DNA of 64,000 nt from Neisseriales bacterium (GTDB lineage: Bacteria > Pseudomonadota > Gammaproteobacteria > Burkholderiales > UBA11063). Under the pieces are notes generated by a model, which did not search any database, was not told the DNA's origin, and saw nothing but the letters and a program-made list of their open reading frames with translations. The position numbers and the translations under genes are program-made. Where the stretch lies: NCBI GenBank assembly GCA_008017155.1, contig SSGX01000010.1, positions 1-64,000 of the forward strand, given 5' to 3'. Below, one piece after another: positions 14,952 through 23,916 of the stretch (its first letter is position 1; the number at the start of each line of letters is the position of its first letter).

Positions 14952-15158
14952 ATGGGTTTTCTAGCTCCACAGGTTCCAAATATTCCTGCACCCCCTCCAG
15001 CTCCTCCACCAGCTCCAGATGTAAATCAGGTCAAGAATGATATTGCACAGCAAGAATCATTGAGCCGCAAGCCAAAGGGTAAACAGGCTAATCTATTGAC
15101 AGGCGTAAATGGCGACACATCTAGTATGGGTGGCGGTCAAAAGACGCTCTTAGGGTGA
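14952..15158 (+). CDS. Small proline-rich phage protein upstream of portal
   Basis: 68 residues from ATG 14952, which has an AAAGGAT site. The upstream GTG at 14925 lacks one. The sequence has a VPNIPAPPPAPPPAPD tract, then a Lys/Gly-rich end with NLLTGVNGD, a pattern common in small ORFs just before podoviral portal genes. The function is unknown; it may be a minor head or assembly protein. Confidence 0.6.
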   Translation: MGFLAPQVPNIPAPPPAPPPAPDVNQVKNDIAQQESLSRKPKGKQANLLTGVNGDTSSMGGGQKTLLG

Positions 15159-15163
15159 TACTG

Positions 15164-16810
15164 ATGCAAGAAGATAGAGCCGCAAAGATAATTAGATTAC
15201 AAAACCAGCTCGAAGGATTGCGCACTAATTTCGAATCGCAATGGAGGGAAGTAAATGATTACGTTGACCCAGCCCCGAATTATTTTCAGGGTAACACACC
15301 AACCCCAGGGCAAAAAGTTGGCGACAAGGTATTTGATGACACTGCAACTGAGGCTTGCGACAGATTTGTTGCTGCAATTGATTCTACTCTAACCCCACGT
15401 TCTCAACGTTGGCATCGATTATCAATCAATAATCAAAAACTAAAAGATTCACAAATAACGCAACAATATCTTGATGATGTGACTGACATTATGTTTGGAG
15501 TTCGTTACGATCCACGGGCTAATTTTGCTAGTCAATGCTCCGAGTTATATCGTTCGCTCGGCAAGTACGGTACGTGCTGTCTGTTTATTGATGATGATCT
15601 TGGTGTTGGTATTCGTTATAAATCAATCCCATTGGCACAGATTTATTTTTCTGAAAATGCGGTCGGGCGAATTGATACAGTATATCGTAAGTTTGAATAC
15701 ACTGCAAGGCAGGCAGCTGATGCTTTTGGTGAAGATGAGTTGCCAGACATTATCCGCAAGAAAATTAAAACAGAACCAGAAACTAAGTACTGGTTTATTC
15801 ATGCTGTTTACCCCAATGATGAGCATAACGGCAAGATTGGGTCATTTAAGTATACTAGTTGCTATGTCTGTATTGAAGGTAAGAAAATAGTTAGCGAGGG
15901 TGGCTACCGAACTTTCCCGTATGCTGTAAGTCGCTATAAAACAGAGATCGGCGAGATATACGGCAGAAGTCCGGCAATGTCGGTCTTACCTACTATTAAG
16001 ATGATCAACCGCATGCGTAAAACAGTCATTCAAAGCGGTGAAAAATACGCGAATCCGCCAATGTTACTACCTGATGATGCAGAGGAATTTGGATTCAGTG
16101 GGCAGCCCGGTAGTATTAATTATGGATTGGTTGGTAGTGATGGTAGACCAATGGCTATGCCATTGCAAATGGGTGGAAATCTAAATATCAATCTTGAGTT
16201 AATTCAGGATGCACAGCAGACAATTAATAATGCGTTCTTAGTCAATTTATTCCAGATTCTTGTTGAAGCCCCGCAAATGACTGCGACGGAGGTAGAGTAT
16301 CGTCAGCAAGAAAAAGGGCAAATGCTTGCTCCTACAATGGGCAGACAGCAATCAGAATTATTTAGTGTAATGATCGAACGCGAGCTGGATATTCTTTCAG
16401 CTGCAGGTGTATTACCGCCAATGCCGCAAGAGTTGATTGATCTAGGTGGCTTAATTGAAATTGAATACGAAGCACCACTTAACAAGATCATGCGCTCAAG
16501 TGAAGCAATATCAATACTTAAAGCTTTGCAGACAGCTGCTGGATTAGCCCAGTTTGACCCTAATATACTTAAGATGTTCAACATGCCAGAGGCGATGCGT
16601 ATTATTTGTGATATTTGGGGTGTGCCAGCGGATGTACTTAAATCACCGGAAGAGTTGGCGCAAATGGATGCTGCTGCGGCTCAACAGGCTCAAGTTCAAC
16701 AGCTATTACAAGCTGCTCCAGTAGTGGCACAGTCAGCTAAAGATATGGCAACTGCCCAGCAAATTGCCACTAAAGCAGGACCAGGTCAACAATTGGGGGT
16801 GGGGTTATAA
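15164..16810 (+). CDS. Portal (head-tail connector) protein
   Basis: 548 residues from ATG 15164, with AGGGTG upstream; the GTG nine bases earlier is part of that site. It has the T7-type connector pattern: SQWREVNDYVDPAP near the start, FDDTATEACDRFVAAIDSTLTPRSQRW at ~55-85, YRSLGKYGTCCLFIDDD, GRSPAMSVLPTIKMINRM, and VLVEAPQMTATEVEYRQQEKG-like segments (QILVEAPQMTATEVEYR). The C terminus is Gln/Ala-rich. As a dodecamer it forms the DNA channel at the capsid vertex and docks the terminase. Confidence 0.92.
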   Translation: MQEDRAAKIIRLQNQLEGLRTNFESQWREVNDYVDPAPNYFQGNTPTPGQKVGDKVFDDTATEACDRFVAAIDSTLTPRSQRWHRLSINNQKLKDSQITQQYLDDVTDIMFGVRYDPRANFASQCSELYRSLGKYGTCCLFIDDDLGVGIRYKSIPLAQIYFSENAVGRIDTVYRKFEYTARQAADAFGEDELPDIIRKKIKTEPETKYWFIHAVYPNDEHNGKIGSFKYTSCYVCIEGKKIVSEGGYRTFPYAVSRYKTEIGEIYGRSPAMSVLPTIKMINRMRKTVIQSGEKYANPPMLLPDDAEEFGFSGQPGSINYGLVGSDGRPMAMPLQMGGNLNINLELIQDAQQTINNAFLVNLFQILVEAPQMTATEVEYRQQEKGQMLAPTMGRQQSELFSVMIERELDILSAAGVLPPMPQELIDLGGLIEIEYEAPLNKIMRSSEAISILKALQTAAGLAQFDPNILKMFNMPEAMRIICDIWGVPADVLKSPEELAQMDAAAAQQAQVQQLLQAAPVVAQSAKDMATAQQIATKAGPGQQLGVGL

Positions 16811-16811
16811 A

Positions 16812-17120
16812 ATGAGCGTTACAAAAAGAATTAACGACAAAGCAAAAGAGGCTTATCGCAAGTTCAGAACATCAATCGCGTTTCGTGATTTATTTAAAAA
16901 AGATAACGGTGATTTAACTCAGGACGCAGAAATTGTTTTAAAAACATTAAGCAGATTTTGTTATGCTGATAACGTAACCATGGGCACAAATTTCAATGGC
17001 GCAGTTGACCCGTTGAAAGTTGCATTTAATGAGGGTAGGAGATCGGTATATCTTTATATCTTAAAAAAAATAAAGGTTACTGATAAAGAATTAAAAGACT
17101 ATTTTGAGGAGATAGAGTAA
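16812..17120 (+). CDS. Bbp19-like phage protein
   Basis: 102 residues from ATG 16812, one base past the portal stop; the longer frame overlaps the portal gene. The segment DAEIVLKTLSRFCYADNVTM followed by DPLKVAFNEGRRSVYLYIL matches the short 'Bbp19' family named after Bordetella phage BPP-1, encoded between portal and scaffold in that group. Its function is not established. It is the clearest marker linking this prophage to BPP-1-like podoviruses. Confidence 0.75.
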   Translation: MSVTKRINDKAKEAYRKFRTSIAFRDLFKKDNGDLTQDAEIVLKTLSRFCYADNVTMGTNFNGAVDPLKVAFNEGRRSVYLYILKKIKVTDKELKDYFEEIE

Positions 17121-17944
17121 TGTCAGAACAAGCAACTATAGAAACAACAAATACACCACCAGCGAATCCACCAGCTGCCACAGATCCGGTAGATAGTAAT
17201 CCAACACCGCCAGCTTGGCATGAGTCAATTACTGATGAGGCACTACGCGGTTATGTTGTGGAAAAAGGTTTTGGTAGCATTGAAGATGTAATCAAAGCCA
17301 ATCAGTCCTCACTATCGCTACCAAGCGAGGATGCAACTCCAGAGCAATGGGCTGAGTTTTATAGTAAAGCTGGTAGACCTGAAAAAGTCGAGGATTATGG
17401 AATTAAAGCTCCAGATGGGGTAGACCCTACTTTCAGTCAAGAGGCAAGTAAGTGGATGCATGATCTTGGACTAAATAAGCAGCAGGCAGTTGGATTAAAT
17501 GAGAAATGGAATGCTTTTGTTGATGCGCAAAATCAAGCGCAGCAGCAAGCTTATGAAAGAGATCAGCAGAGTGCATTAGAGAAGTTGCAGCACAGTTATG
17601 GCAAAGACTTTGACTCAGCCAAAGAACTTGCCAGCCGGGCAATGCGGTTTGTGGCGCCTGACCTGGATGCTGAACATAAATCAGATGTAATGGCAAAAAT
17701 ACAGGCAGCAATTGGAGCAGAAGCATATTTCAATATATTTGCCAAACTTGGACGTGAGTTTTTCGCAGAACATAAATTTGCTGGCAACTCCAACAATAAC
17801 CCAATGCCGATGACTAGGGAAGAAGCAGACAAAGCTATTCAAGCAAAATGGAATGATAAAGAATGGTATGCCCGCTATAAAAATGGTGATGCCGCTGCTC
17901 TTGCGGAATGGAAAGCATTAATTGCTAAGAAACATGGGGGTTAA
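17120..17944 (+). CDS. Capsid scaffolding protein
   Basis: 274 residues, acidic and Gln/Ala-rich. It has a Pro/Thr-rich N-terminus (~1-35), a central WHESITDEALRGYVVEKGFGSIEDV and coiled-coil-like middle (~120-190), and a charged C-terminal helix (MTREEADKAIQAKWNDKEWYARYKNGDAAAL). The scaffold directs capsid assembly and leaves before packaging. It overlaps the Bbp19-like stop by one base and lies immediately before capsid genes, the standard place. Confidence 0.8.
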   Translation: MSEQATIETTNTPPANPPAATDPVDSNPTPPAWHESITDEALRGYVVEKGFGSIEDVIKANQSSLSLPSEDATPEQWAEFYSKAGRPEKVEDYGIKAPDGVDPTFSQEASKWMHDLGLNKQQAVGLNEKWNAFVDAQNQAQQQAYERDQQSALEKLQHSYGKDFDSAKELASRAMRFVAPDLDAEHKSDVMAKIQAAIGAEAYFNIFAKLGREFFAEHKFAGNSNNNPMPMTREEADKAIQAKWNDKEWYARYKNGDAAALAEWKALIAKKHGG

Positions 17945-18111
17945 TGATGTTAAATACACAAGAAAAAATTGAACTTTTTAAAATTATCTATCATCCGGGT
18001 AAGGAAATCGGAAAGACACTTGACGAGGCTAATTGCGTTATCAAGTGGTTGACTGATGCTGATGGCAAACCGGGTGATGTTAAACCTAAAAGCCATCAAC
18101 AAAAAAAGTAA
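17944..18111 (+). CDS. Phage hypothetical protein, 55 aa
   Basis: Begins MMLNTQEKIELFKIIYHPG and ends with a Lys/Gln-rich tail. The start overlaps the scaffold stop (TAATG). It lies between scaffold and capsid genes. No family is recognised; a minor capsid or assembly factor is a guess. Confidence 0.55.
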   Translation: MMLNTQEKIELFKIIYHPGKEIGKTLDEANCVIKWLTDADGKPGDVKPKSHQQKK

Positions 18112-18140
18112 CTGACTGATTTTCTTAAGGAGTTTTAATC

Positions 18141-19031
18141 ATGTCAAATTTTGATCTGGATTTGTCGGTACGTGAGTATACTGAAAATGTAACTCTTGAA
18201 CTACAGCAAACCCAAACTAAATTAATGGGCTCTGTAATAGTGCAGCCAGCCTATGGTAAGTTATCAGCGGTTGAGGATCGCTTTGACTCTTTTGAATTAA
18301 GCGAGGTTCAAGCTCGTGACGAAGATATTACACCACTAAATCCTGCCAACATTCGGCGCTGGGTTCGCCCTCGTTCGTTTGATGGGGCTGTTAGGGTTGA
18401 TACTTTTGATCAGCTTAGATTGTTGAATGATCCTAAATCGGCTTATATTGCATCAATGGTGGCAGCAATTAATCGTCGTAAAGACGATTCAATTATTGCT
18501 GGTATTTATGCGGATGCAGTAATTGGCGAGGATGGTGGTAGCACTGTTTCATTTGACAGCAATCAACAGCTAAATGTAAACGTTGGTGGTGGTGGCTCTG
18601 CAACCGGATTAAATGTTGAAAAAATTCTGAAAGCTAAACAGTTGATGCAGGAAAACGAAACTAATCCTGATGAGGAAACTTTTATGCTGATTAGTCCTCT
18701 TCAACATTACAACTTACTTCGCCAGCCTGAGGTTATTAGTGGTGAATACGCTAACACTAAAGTACTGGGTGAAAAAGGTGAGGTTATTGAATTTGCTGGA
18801 GTTAAGTTTATTCTAAGTAATCGTATTCCTAAAAATGGCTCTAATTACCGTCGCAATGTGATGTGGAAAAAGTCAGGTTTGTGCTTAGGGGTATGGGATG
18901 ATATGAAGATGGACGTAACTCAACTCAAAACAAAGCGTGGTCACCCTTGGCAAGTATACGGCATGATCTCACTTGGTGCAACTCGTACCGATGAGAAAAA
19001 AGTTGTAGAGCTTCCATGCTCTGAAGCATAA
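18141..19031 (+). CDS. Major capsid protein
   Basis: 296 residues preceded by AAGGAG (18129-18134), a strong ribosome site. It starts MSNFDLDLSVREYTENVTLE. The region QARDEDITPLNPANIRRWVRPRS and VDTFDQLRLLNDPKSAYIASM is typical of BPP-1-type capsid proteins (a permuted HK97-like fold in that phage). Size, position after scaffold and strong translation signals support the call. The HK97-fold assignment itself is from family knowledge, not visible motifs. Confidence 0.85.
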   Translation: MSNFDLDLSVREYTENVTLELQQTQTKLMGSVIVQPAYGKLSAVEDRFDSFELSEVQARDEDITPLNPANIRRWVRPRSFDGAVRVDTFDQLRLLNDPKSAYIASMVAAINRRKDDSIIAGIYADAVIGEDGGSTVSFDSNQQLNVNVGGGGSATGLNVEKILKAKQLMQENETNPDEETFMLISPLQHYNLLRQPEVISGEYANTKVLGEKGEVIEFAGVKFILSNRIPKNGSNYRRNVMWKKSGLCLGVWDDMKMDVTQLKTKRGHPWQVYGMISLGATRTDEKKVVELPCSEA

Positions 19032-19059
19032 CATATACTGAAAGAAAGGAATATCTATC

Positions 19060-19566
19060 ATGGCAGTAGTAAATACAAAGTCAACAAGTGTCACTAATGC
19101 TGATGCGACTCCATTAGTTAGAGTTAATGCCATTGTCAACGGCGGACATCTTAAGAATGCAGTCGAAACAGTTGCAGTTGCATCAGGTGATGATGACGGT
19201 TCTGTATATCGTGTATTACGATTACATTCAAGTTGCAGAATTAGTCGCATTGAAGTGTTAAATTCAGCTATTACAAATGGGACTGATTACGATATTGGTC
19301 TCTATCAAACGGCAGAAAATGGCGGTACTGAAGCCGACAAAGACGTCTTTGCTGATGGTATATCAATGGCAACCGCGAGAACGACTGGTTCATATAATGC
19401 AGCATTTGCAACTCTTGGAATTGCGAACATTAAAAAAACACTTTGGGAAGTGTTGGGACTATCGGAAGATCCAAATCGTTATTACGATTTATGTGTTACT
19501 GCAAACACGGTTGGCTCGGCAGATGGTACTGTTTCGCTATCGGTAGATTACGCTACCAATAGCTAG
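19060..19566 (+). CDS. Probable capsid cement/decoration protein
   Basis: 168 residues, beta-rich and Thr/Ala/Gly-rich, with DGSVYRVLRLHSSCRISRIEV and a central NGTDYDIGLYQTAENGG. It has a good AAAGGAA ribosome site. In BPP-1 the gene next to the major capsid (Bbp16) encodes a jelly-roll cement protein that stabilises the head. The size and position match, but the assignment is by context. Confidence 0.6.
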   Translation: MAVVNTKSTSVTNADATPLVRVNAIVNGGHLKNAVETVAVASGDDDGSVYRVLRLHSSCRISRIEVLNSAITNGTDYDIGLYQTAENGGTEADKDVFADGISMATARTTGSYNAAFATLGIANIKKTLWEVLGLSEDPNRYYDLCVTANTVGSADGTVSLSVDYATNS

Positions 19567-19619
19567 GTTTATCTCCACGGGGCGATTGTATCAAACCGTG
19601 ATTTTAGAAATGGCAAAAC

Positions 19620-19817
19620 ATGGCAACTAAAATCTTATCAATTAACGTACCGGACAACTATAGCAAAGTTACTGTAGCTACCGGATCATCAACTACCGCG
19701 GCGCTTGAGTTAACTTATGATCTGGCAAAAGTTAACAGCAAAGCTCAGCTACTAAAGATGCTTGAAGAAGTTAAGCAGCGCGTAGTTCGCGATCAATTTC
19801 CACCAGTAAATACCTAG
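19620..19817 (+). CDS. Phage hypothetical protein, 65 aa
   Basis: Small protein MATKILSINVPDNYSKVTVA with a beta-rich first half and a charged helix LLKMLEEVKQRVVRDQFPP. It sits between the cement-like and tail tubular A-like genes. No family is recognised; a head-completion or joining role would fit the location only. Confidence 0.55.
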   Translation: MATKILSINVPDNYSKVTVATGSSTTAALELTYDLAKVNSKAQLLKMLEEVKQRVVRDQFPPVNT

Positions 19818-19828
19818 GGTGCTTAATC

Positions 19829-20428
19829 ATGGCAAGCGAAACCGACATCCTCAATGGTGCATTAATTCACATTGGCGAACAAACAGTACTTACAGCGGAC
19901 GATACAACTAACGCTGGACGTAAATTTATCCAGATTTACCCAACTGCTCGCGATGCTTTATTACGTGCTCACAGCTGGAACTTTGCGATCACAAGAGCTT
20001 CGCTTGCTGCTTTGGCAGATGCTCCAGATTGGGGATACCAATATCAATATCAATTACCCAGCGATTGTCTTAAGTTGGTGCAAGTTAATGATTATGCGCT
20101 TAATATCAACAATGGCTTTTATAATCAAACAACTACAAGTGCGTATAAGCTCGAAGGTAAAAAAATACTAACCAATTTTGAAGCACCGCTAAAAATTAGA
20201 TATGTACAAAGAGTTACAGATACATCAATGTTTGATGATAGTTTTGTCGAGATGCTATCAATTAAAATAGCAATGAAATTAGTTGAGTTTCTGAAAAATG
20301 ATAGCGCAATGCTTGATCGATTGGGGCAACTACACAAAGAAGCTAAGCGTGATGCCCTTAAGGCTAACGCAATTGAAAAAGCTCCCACCAGTCAAGTTGA
20401 TGGCGACTGGATTATGTCAAGGCTATAA
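19829..20428 (+). CDS. Tail tubular protein A-like (T7 gp11 type)
   Basis: 199 residues, the size of T7 gp11. The pattern ILNGALIHIGEQTVLTADDTTNAGRKFIQIYPTARD and DALLRAHSWNFAITRASLAAL is characteristic of this podoviral adaptor family, which forms the ring under the portal. A C-terminal FVEMLSIKIAMKLVEFL helix follows. The next gene, 2 bp after, is the partner tubular protein B. Confidence 0.85.
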   Translation: MASETDILNGALIHIGEQTVLTADDTTNAGRKFIQIYPTARDALLRAHSWNFAITRASLAALADAPDWGYQYQYQLPSDCLKLVQVNDYALNINNGFYNQTTTSAYKLEGKKILTNFEAPLKIRYVQRVTDTSMFDDSFVEMLSIKIAMKLVEFLKNDSAMLDRLGQLHKEAKRDALKANAIEKAPTSQVDGDWIMSRL

Positions 20429-20430
20429 CC

Positions 20431-22929
20431 ATGTCCAAATTTACCCCAATCAAAACAGCCTTTAATGCTGGAGAGTTAAGCCCTTTAATGCAGGGGCGCA
20501 CCGACATAGAAAAATATGCGGCAGCTTGCCAAGAAATGACTAACTTTATCCCATTAGTTCAGGGAGCTGCAACACGCCGCCCTGGTACCAGATTCGTTGC
20601 CGAAGTTAAAAACTCAGCTAATAGAGTGTGGTTGCGTTCTTTTGTCTTTAATTTCCAGCAATCTTTTATTCTCGAATTTGGCAATCTGTATATCCGCTTT
20701 TATAATAACTATGCGCAATTGCAATCCGGCATGAGCGCTTTAGAAGTTGCAACACCGTACACCGCAAGTGATTTAACAACAGACGAGGGCACATTTGGAT
20801 TGTCGTTAGTTCAATCCGGGGATGTTATCTACATTGCTAATCGTAACCATGCGCCACGTAAACTAAACCGAATAAGTAATACTAACTGGACATTAACGAC
20901 GCCAGAATTTAAGGGCGGACCGTTCGAAGATAACAACACTGACAAAGCAATAAAAGTTACTGTAGATGGCTTGAATACCTATATCGGCTCTGACTTTGCG
21001 CAATACAATGTAACTTTATCTGCAACTGGCGGTAATGTGTTTACTACGGCAATGATTGGCACTCAACTACAGCTTGAAGTTACTAATGACCCGATTATTA
21101 AGCCGTGGGCATCGCAATTGGGGACAAGCAACACAACAGATGTCGGTGATGTGGTCCGTAACGATGGCAAATATTATGGCTGCAATGCATCGATTGTTAA
21201 TAAAAAAACTTGGTACGTTGCACCAACTCACAATGAAGGTGGACGCTGGGACGGCGACGAAGTTAGCTGGTGGTATCTTGCTGATCAGATTGGTGTTGTT
21301 AAGGTTACCGGAGTAACCAACGGAACTACGGCAGCCGGGAAAGTCTTGCGGCAGATTGCAAATACTGGCAACACTGAGAACACATTAACATCTGTGATCA
21401 TCGGTAGTAGTGGTGCAACATTGACTAGCGCGCTAGATATGAATGTAACCGATAATCCATCAACTGGAGTTATTCAATCTGGAGCAACGCTAATCGGCTC
21501 TGCTCCAGCGCCTACACCCAGCCCAACGCCAACTCCGTCACCTGCGCCAGAATCAATTACAGTTACCGGCGATGATCTAACCCCGGTATTCAGCACTAGC
21601 GTTGATACTGACAGTGCTACTAGTTGGGCATGGAGCAAAGCAGCTTGGCGTAGTGATGTTGGCTATCCAAGTCATGTGGCTTTTTACCGTGAGAGATTAG
21701 TATTTGCCCGTGATCAAAAGCTTTGGTTTAGCTGTGCGGGCGACTACGAGAATTTCTCAGCCAAGGAATTTGGCGAGATATTAGACGATAGCGCTATTAC
21801 GCTGACTGTGCCTTTTGATCAAGTTAGCCAGATTGCTTATCTAGTACCGACTAAGGTTGGTCTAGTTGTTGGTAGTACCGATGGTGAAGCATTAGTTAGC
21901 CCAAGCACACAAGGTGAAGTATTCAGCCCAAGCAATGTTAAAGTCGACATTACTACATACTACGGCGGGCAGAAATTACAGCCTGCTCGTGTGGATAATG
22001 CAATCTTATTCGTACAACGCACCGGCAGAAAATTACGCGAATCAGTCTATGACTTTAATACTGATAATCTGTTGGCTAATGATGTAACTATTTTGGCAGA
22101 TCATATAACTGAATCCGGGATTGTTGATATATCTTTTCAACGTGAACCATATAATGTGTTGTGGTGTGCCCGTAAAGACGGGGTATTGCTTGGCTTTACT
22201 TATAACCGTGCCCAAAACGTAACTGGCTGGCATAAGCATATATTGGGGGGAAATGGCATTGTCGAATCGTTGCAGGTTATTCCCAGCTATGACGGCGCGC
22301 GCGATGATCTTTGGTTGGTAGTTAAACGTACGATTAACGGACAAACAAAGCGCTATATTGAGTTTATGACAGCAGCTTATAGCTCTAGTGACACTCAAGA
22401 AAATGCTTATTATGTTGATTGTGGCGTTACTTATTCAGGTAGCGCAACTACTACTATTAACGGTTTAACATGGTTACCAAATGCCACAGTTGCAATCTTA
22501 GCAAATGGGGCGGTACATGCAAATAAAACTGTAACTGTTGGCGGTCAAGTTGAGACAGACATTGAAGTTACCAAAGCACAAATTGGCTATCCTTACGTGC
22601 CAATGCTTACAACGATGAAGCTTGAAGGTGGCAGCCCTCAGGGAACTGCGCAAGGCAAGAAGAAAAAATTTACAGAACTGCTAATTAGACTATATCAGTC
22701 TGCTGGGGCAAAAGTTGGAACTGGCGAGGGTGATTTTCCATACACTGATATTGACTTAAGAAATAGCAATACTCCAATGGGAACACCAACGCAAATCTAT
22801 ACTGGGGATGTTGCGGTTACTCTAGATGCGCCGATTACTACCGATGCTTGCCTGTCTGTCACAACTGATAATCCGTTACCAGTGACAGTTGTTGCTATTA
22901 GTCCTGTTGTGGAGGTATACGAAAAATGA
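20431..22929 (+). CDS. Tail tubular protein B-like nozzle (T7 gp12 type)
   Basis: 832 residues. It opens FTPIKTAFNAGELSPLMQGRTD...YAAACQEMTNFIPLVQGAATRRPGT, the signature of podoviral tail tubular B/nozzle proteins. A central DWSWA-like region (SWAWSKAAWRSDVGYPSHVAFYRERLVFA) and beta-propeller-like strands follow. A Pro/Thr/Ser linker ([16 protein letters not shown], ~residues 360-375) interrupts the fold and is unusual; it may be an inserted surface domain boundary. It builds the tail tube tip through which DNA leaves. Confidence 0.9.
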   Translation: MSKFTPIKTAFNAGELSPLMQGRTDIEKYAAACQEMTNFIPLVQGAATRRPGTRFVAEVKNSANRVWLRSFVFNFQQSFILEFGNLYIRFYNNYAQLQSGMSALEVATPYTASDLTTDEGTFGLSLVQSGDVIYIANRNHAPRKLNRISNTNWTLTTPEFKGGPFEDNNTDKAIKVTVDGLNTYIGSDFAQYNVTLSATGGNVFTTAMIGTQLQLEVTNDPIIKPWASQLGTSNTTDVGDVVRNDGKYYGCNASIVNKKTWYVAPTHNEGGRWDGDEVSWWYLADQIGVVKVTGVTNGTTAAGKVLRQIANTGNTENTLTSVIIGSSGATLTSALDMNVTDNPSTGVIQSGATLIGSAPAPTPSPTPTPSPAPESITVTGDDLTPVFSTSVDTDSATSWAWSKAAWRSDVGYPSHVAFYRERLVFARDQKLWFSCAGDYENFSAKEFGEILDDSAITLTVPFDQVSQIAYLVPTKVGLVVGSTDGEALVSPSTQGEVFSPSNVKVDITTYYGGQKLQPARVDNAILFVQRTGRKLRESVYDFNTDNLLANDVTILADHITESGIVDISFQREPYNVLWCARKDGVLLGFTYNRAQNVTGWHKHILGGNGIVESLQVIPSYDGARDDLWLVVKRTINGQTKRYIEFMTAAYSSSDTQENAYYVDCGVTYSGSATTTINGLTWLPNATVAILANGAVHANKTVTVGGQVETDIEVTKAQIGYPYVPMLTTMKLEGGSPQGTAQGKKKKFTELLIRLYQSAGAKVGTGEGDFPYTDIDLRNSNTPMGTPTQIYTGDVAVTLDAPITTDACLSVTTDNPLPVTVVAISPVVEVYEK

Positions 22930-23357
22930 TAATTATAAAATTTAAGCCAGACCACTTAACTAAAATTCAGCTACAAAAAAACCAAGAACATTTTTACAAC
23001 TGGTTAAACCCTGAGAGCTATACACACTTATCCGGCTTTACCGTGATTGTAGATAATCGGATTGTGTTTATCGGTGGGATTAATAAAGTACATCAAAGTA
23101 GGTATATCGCATGGTCATTACTTAGCTATGATTGCGGCAAGTATTTACCAGCGATATTAAAGAAGGTTAAGCGTTATTTTATTGAAAATTGCATTGGCTA
23201 TAGAATTGAATGCACTTGTGATTGTAATTTTAGTCAAGCTCACAGAATGGCAGAATTATTGGGGTTTAGTTGTGAGGCAGAGCGTATGCGAAGTTATGAA
23301 ATTGACGGCAGAGATGCAAAACTATATGCAATGATTGTGGGAGAGTGCAATGGCTGA
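22926..23357 (+). CDS. GNAT-like internal virion protein (gp13/DUF2833 type)
   Basis: 143 residues. The shape is that of a small GNAT fold: strands with GFTVIVDNRIVFIGGI, a helix, then RIECTCDCNFSQAHRMAELLGFSCEAERMRSYEIDGRDAKLYAMI, where AHRMAELLGFSCEAERM is the acetyltransferase-type turn. Such proteins sit right after the nozzle gene in many T7-like podoviruses and are annotated gp13-like. The acetyl-CoA P-loop is not obvious, so enzymatic activity is doubtful. It overlaps both neighbours by a few bases. Confidence 0.7.
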   Translation: MIIIKFKPDHLTKIQLQKNQEHFYNWLNPESYTHLSGFTVIVDNRIVFIGGINKVHQSRYIAWSLLSYDCGKYLPAILKKVKRYFIENCIGYRIECTCDCNFSQAHRMAELLGFSCEAERMRSYEIDGRDAKLYAMIVGECNG

Positions 23358-23916
23358 TCCAATTAGTTTAGGTTTATTGGGGGTTGGTACTTTATTTGGT
23401 GCAGTATCATCAATAGGAAGCGCACAGGCTCAGGCAGCAAGCTTACAGGCTCAAACGAATGCAGCTAATTACAATGCTGAACTATATCAGCAACAAGCAC
23501 AAAATACAATGGCGCAATCTGTTGCTAATAGCAACTTACAAGCGAATAGAGCAGAACAATCACTAGCGAGACAACGAGCTGCCACCGCCGAATCTGGAGT
23601 TGGTTTTGATGGCACTGCTGGAGATTTAATAGACCAATCAGCTGTTAATGCGGAGCTTGATAGACAGAATACACTTTATAGCGGGATGCTTAATGCAAGT
23701 AGCCTTAATTCGCAAGCTGATCAATCAACATATCAAGCTCAAGTTGCACAGTCACAGATTAACCCGACTATTGCTGGTGGGTATATTGGCGCCACAGGTA
23801 ATATTTTATCTGGCGTTGGTGGGTATATGGGATACAACAGACGCATGACTTCAGCTGGTGGTGGCTATTATAATAGCGCGGCAATCTCTAGCGCATTATC
23901 TGGGAGTAAATTTTAA
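23350..23916 (+). CDS. Internal virion protein B-like (gp14 type)
   Basis: 188 residues from ATG 23350; the upstream GTG frame only adds residues inside the previous gene. A Gly/Ala-rich N-terminus LLGVGTLFGAVSSIGSAQAQA with a predicted membrane-active helix precedes a long Gln/Ala/Asn coiled region (~30-125) and a Gly/Tyr-rich tail. This is the usual look of T7 gp14-like ejection proteins, which insert in the outer membrane. It overlaps the gp13-like gene by 8 bp and abuts the gp15-like gene. Confidence 0.75.
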   Translation: MADPISLGLLGVGTLFGAVSSIGSAQAQAASLQAQTNAANYNAELYQQQAQNTMAQSVANSNLQANRAEQSLARQRAATAESGVGFDGTAGDLIDQSAVNAELDRQNTLYSGMLNASSLNSQADQSTYQAQVAQSQINPTIAGGYIGATGNILSGVGGYMGYNRRMTSAGGGYYNSAAISSALSGSKF

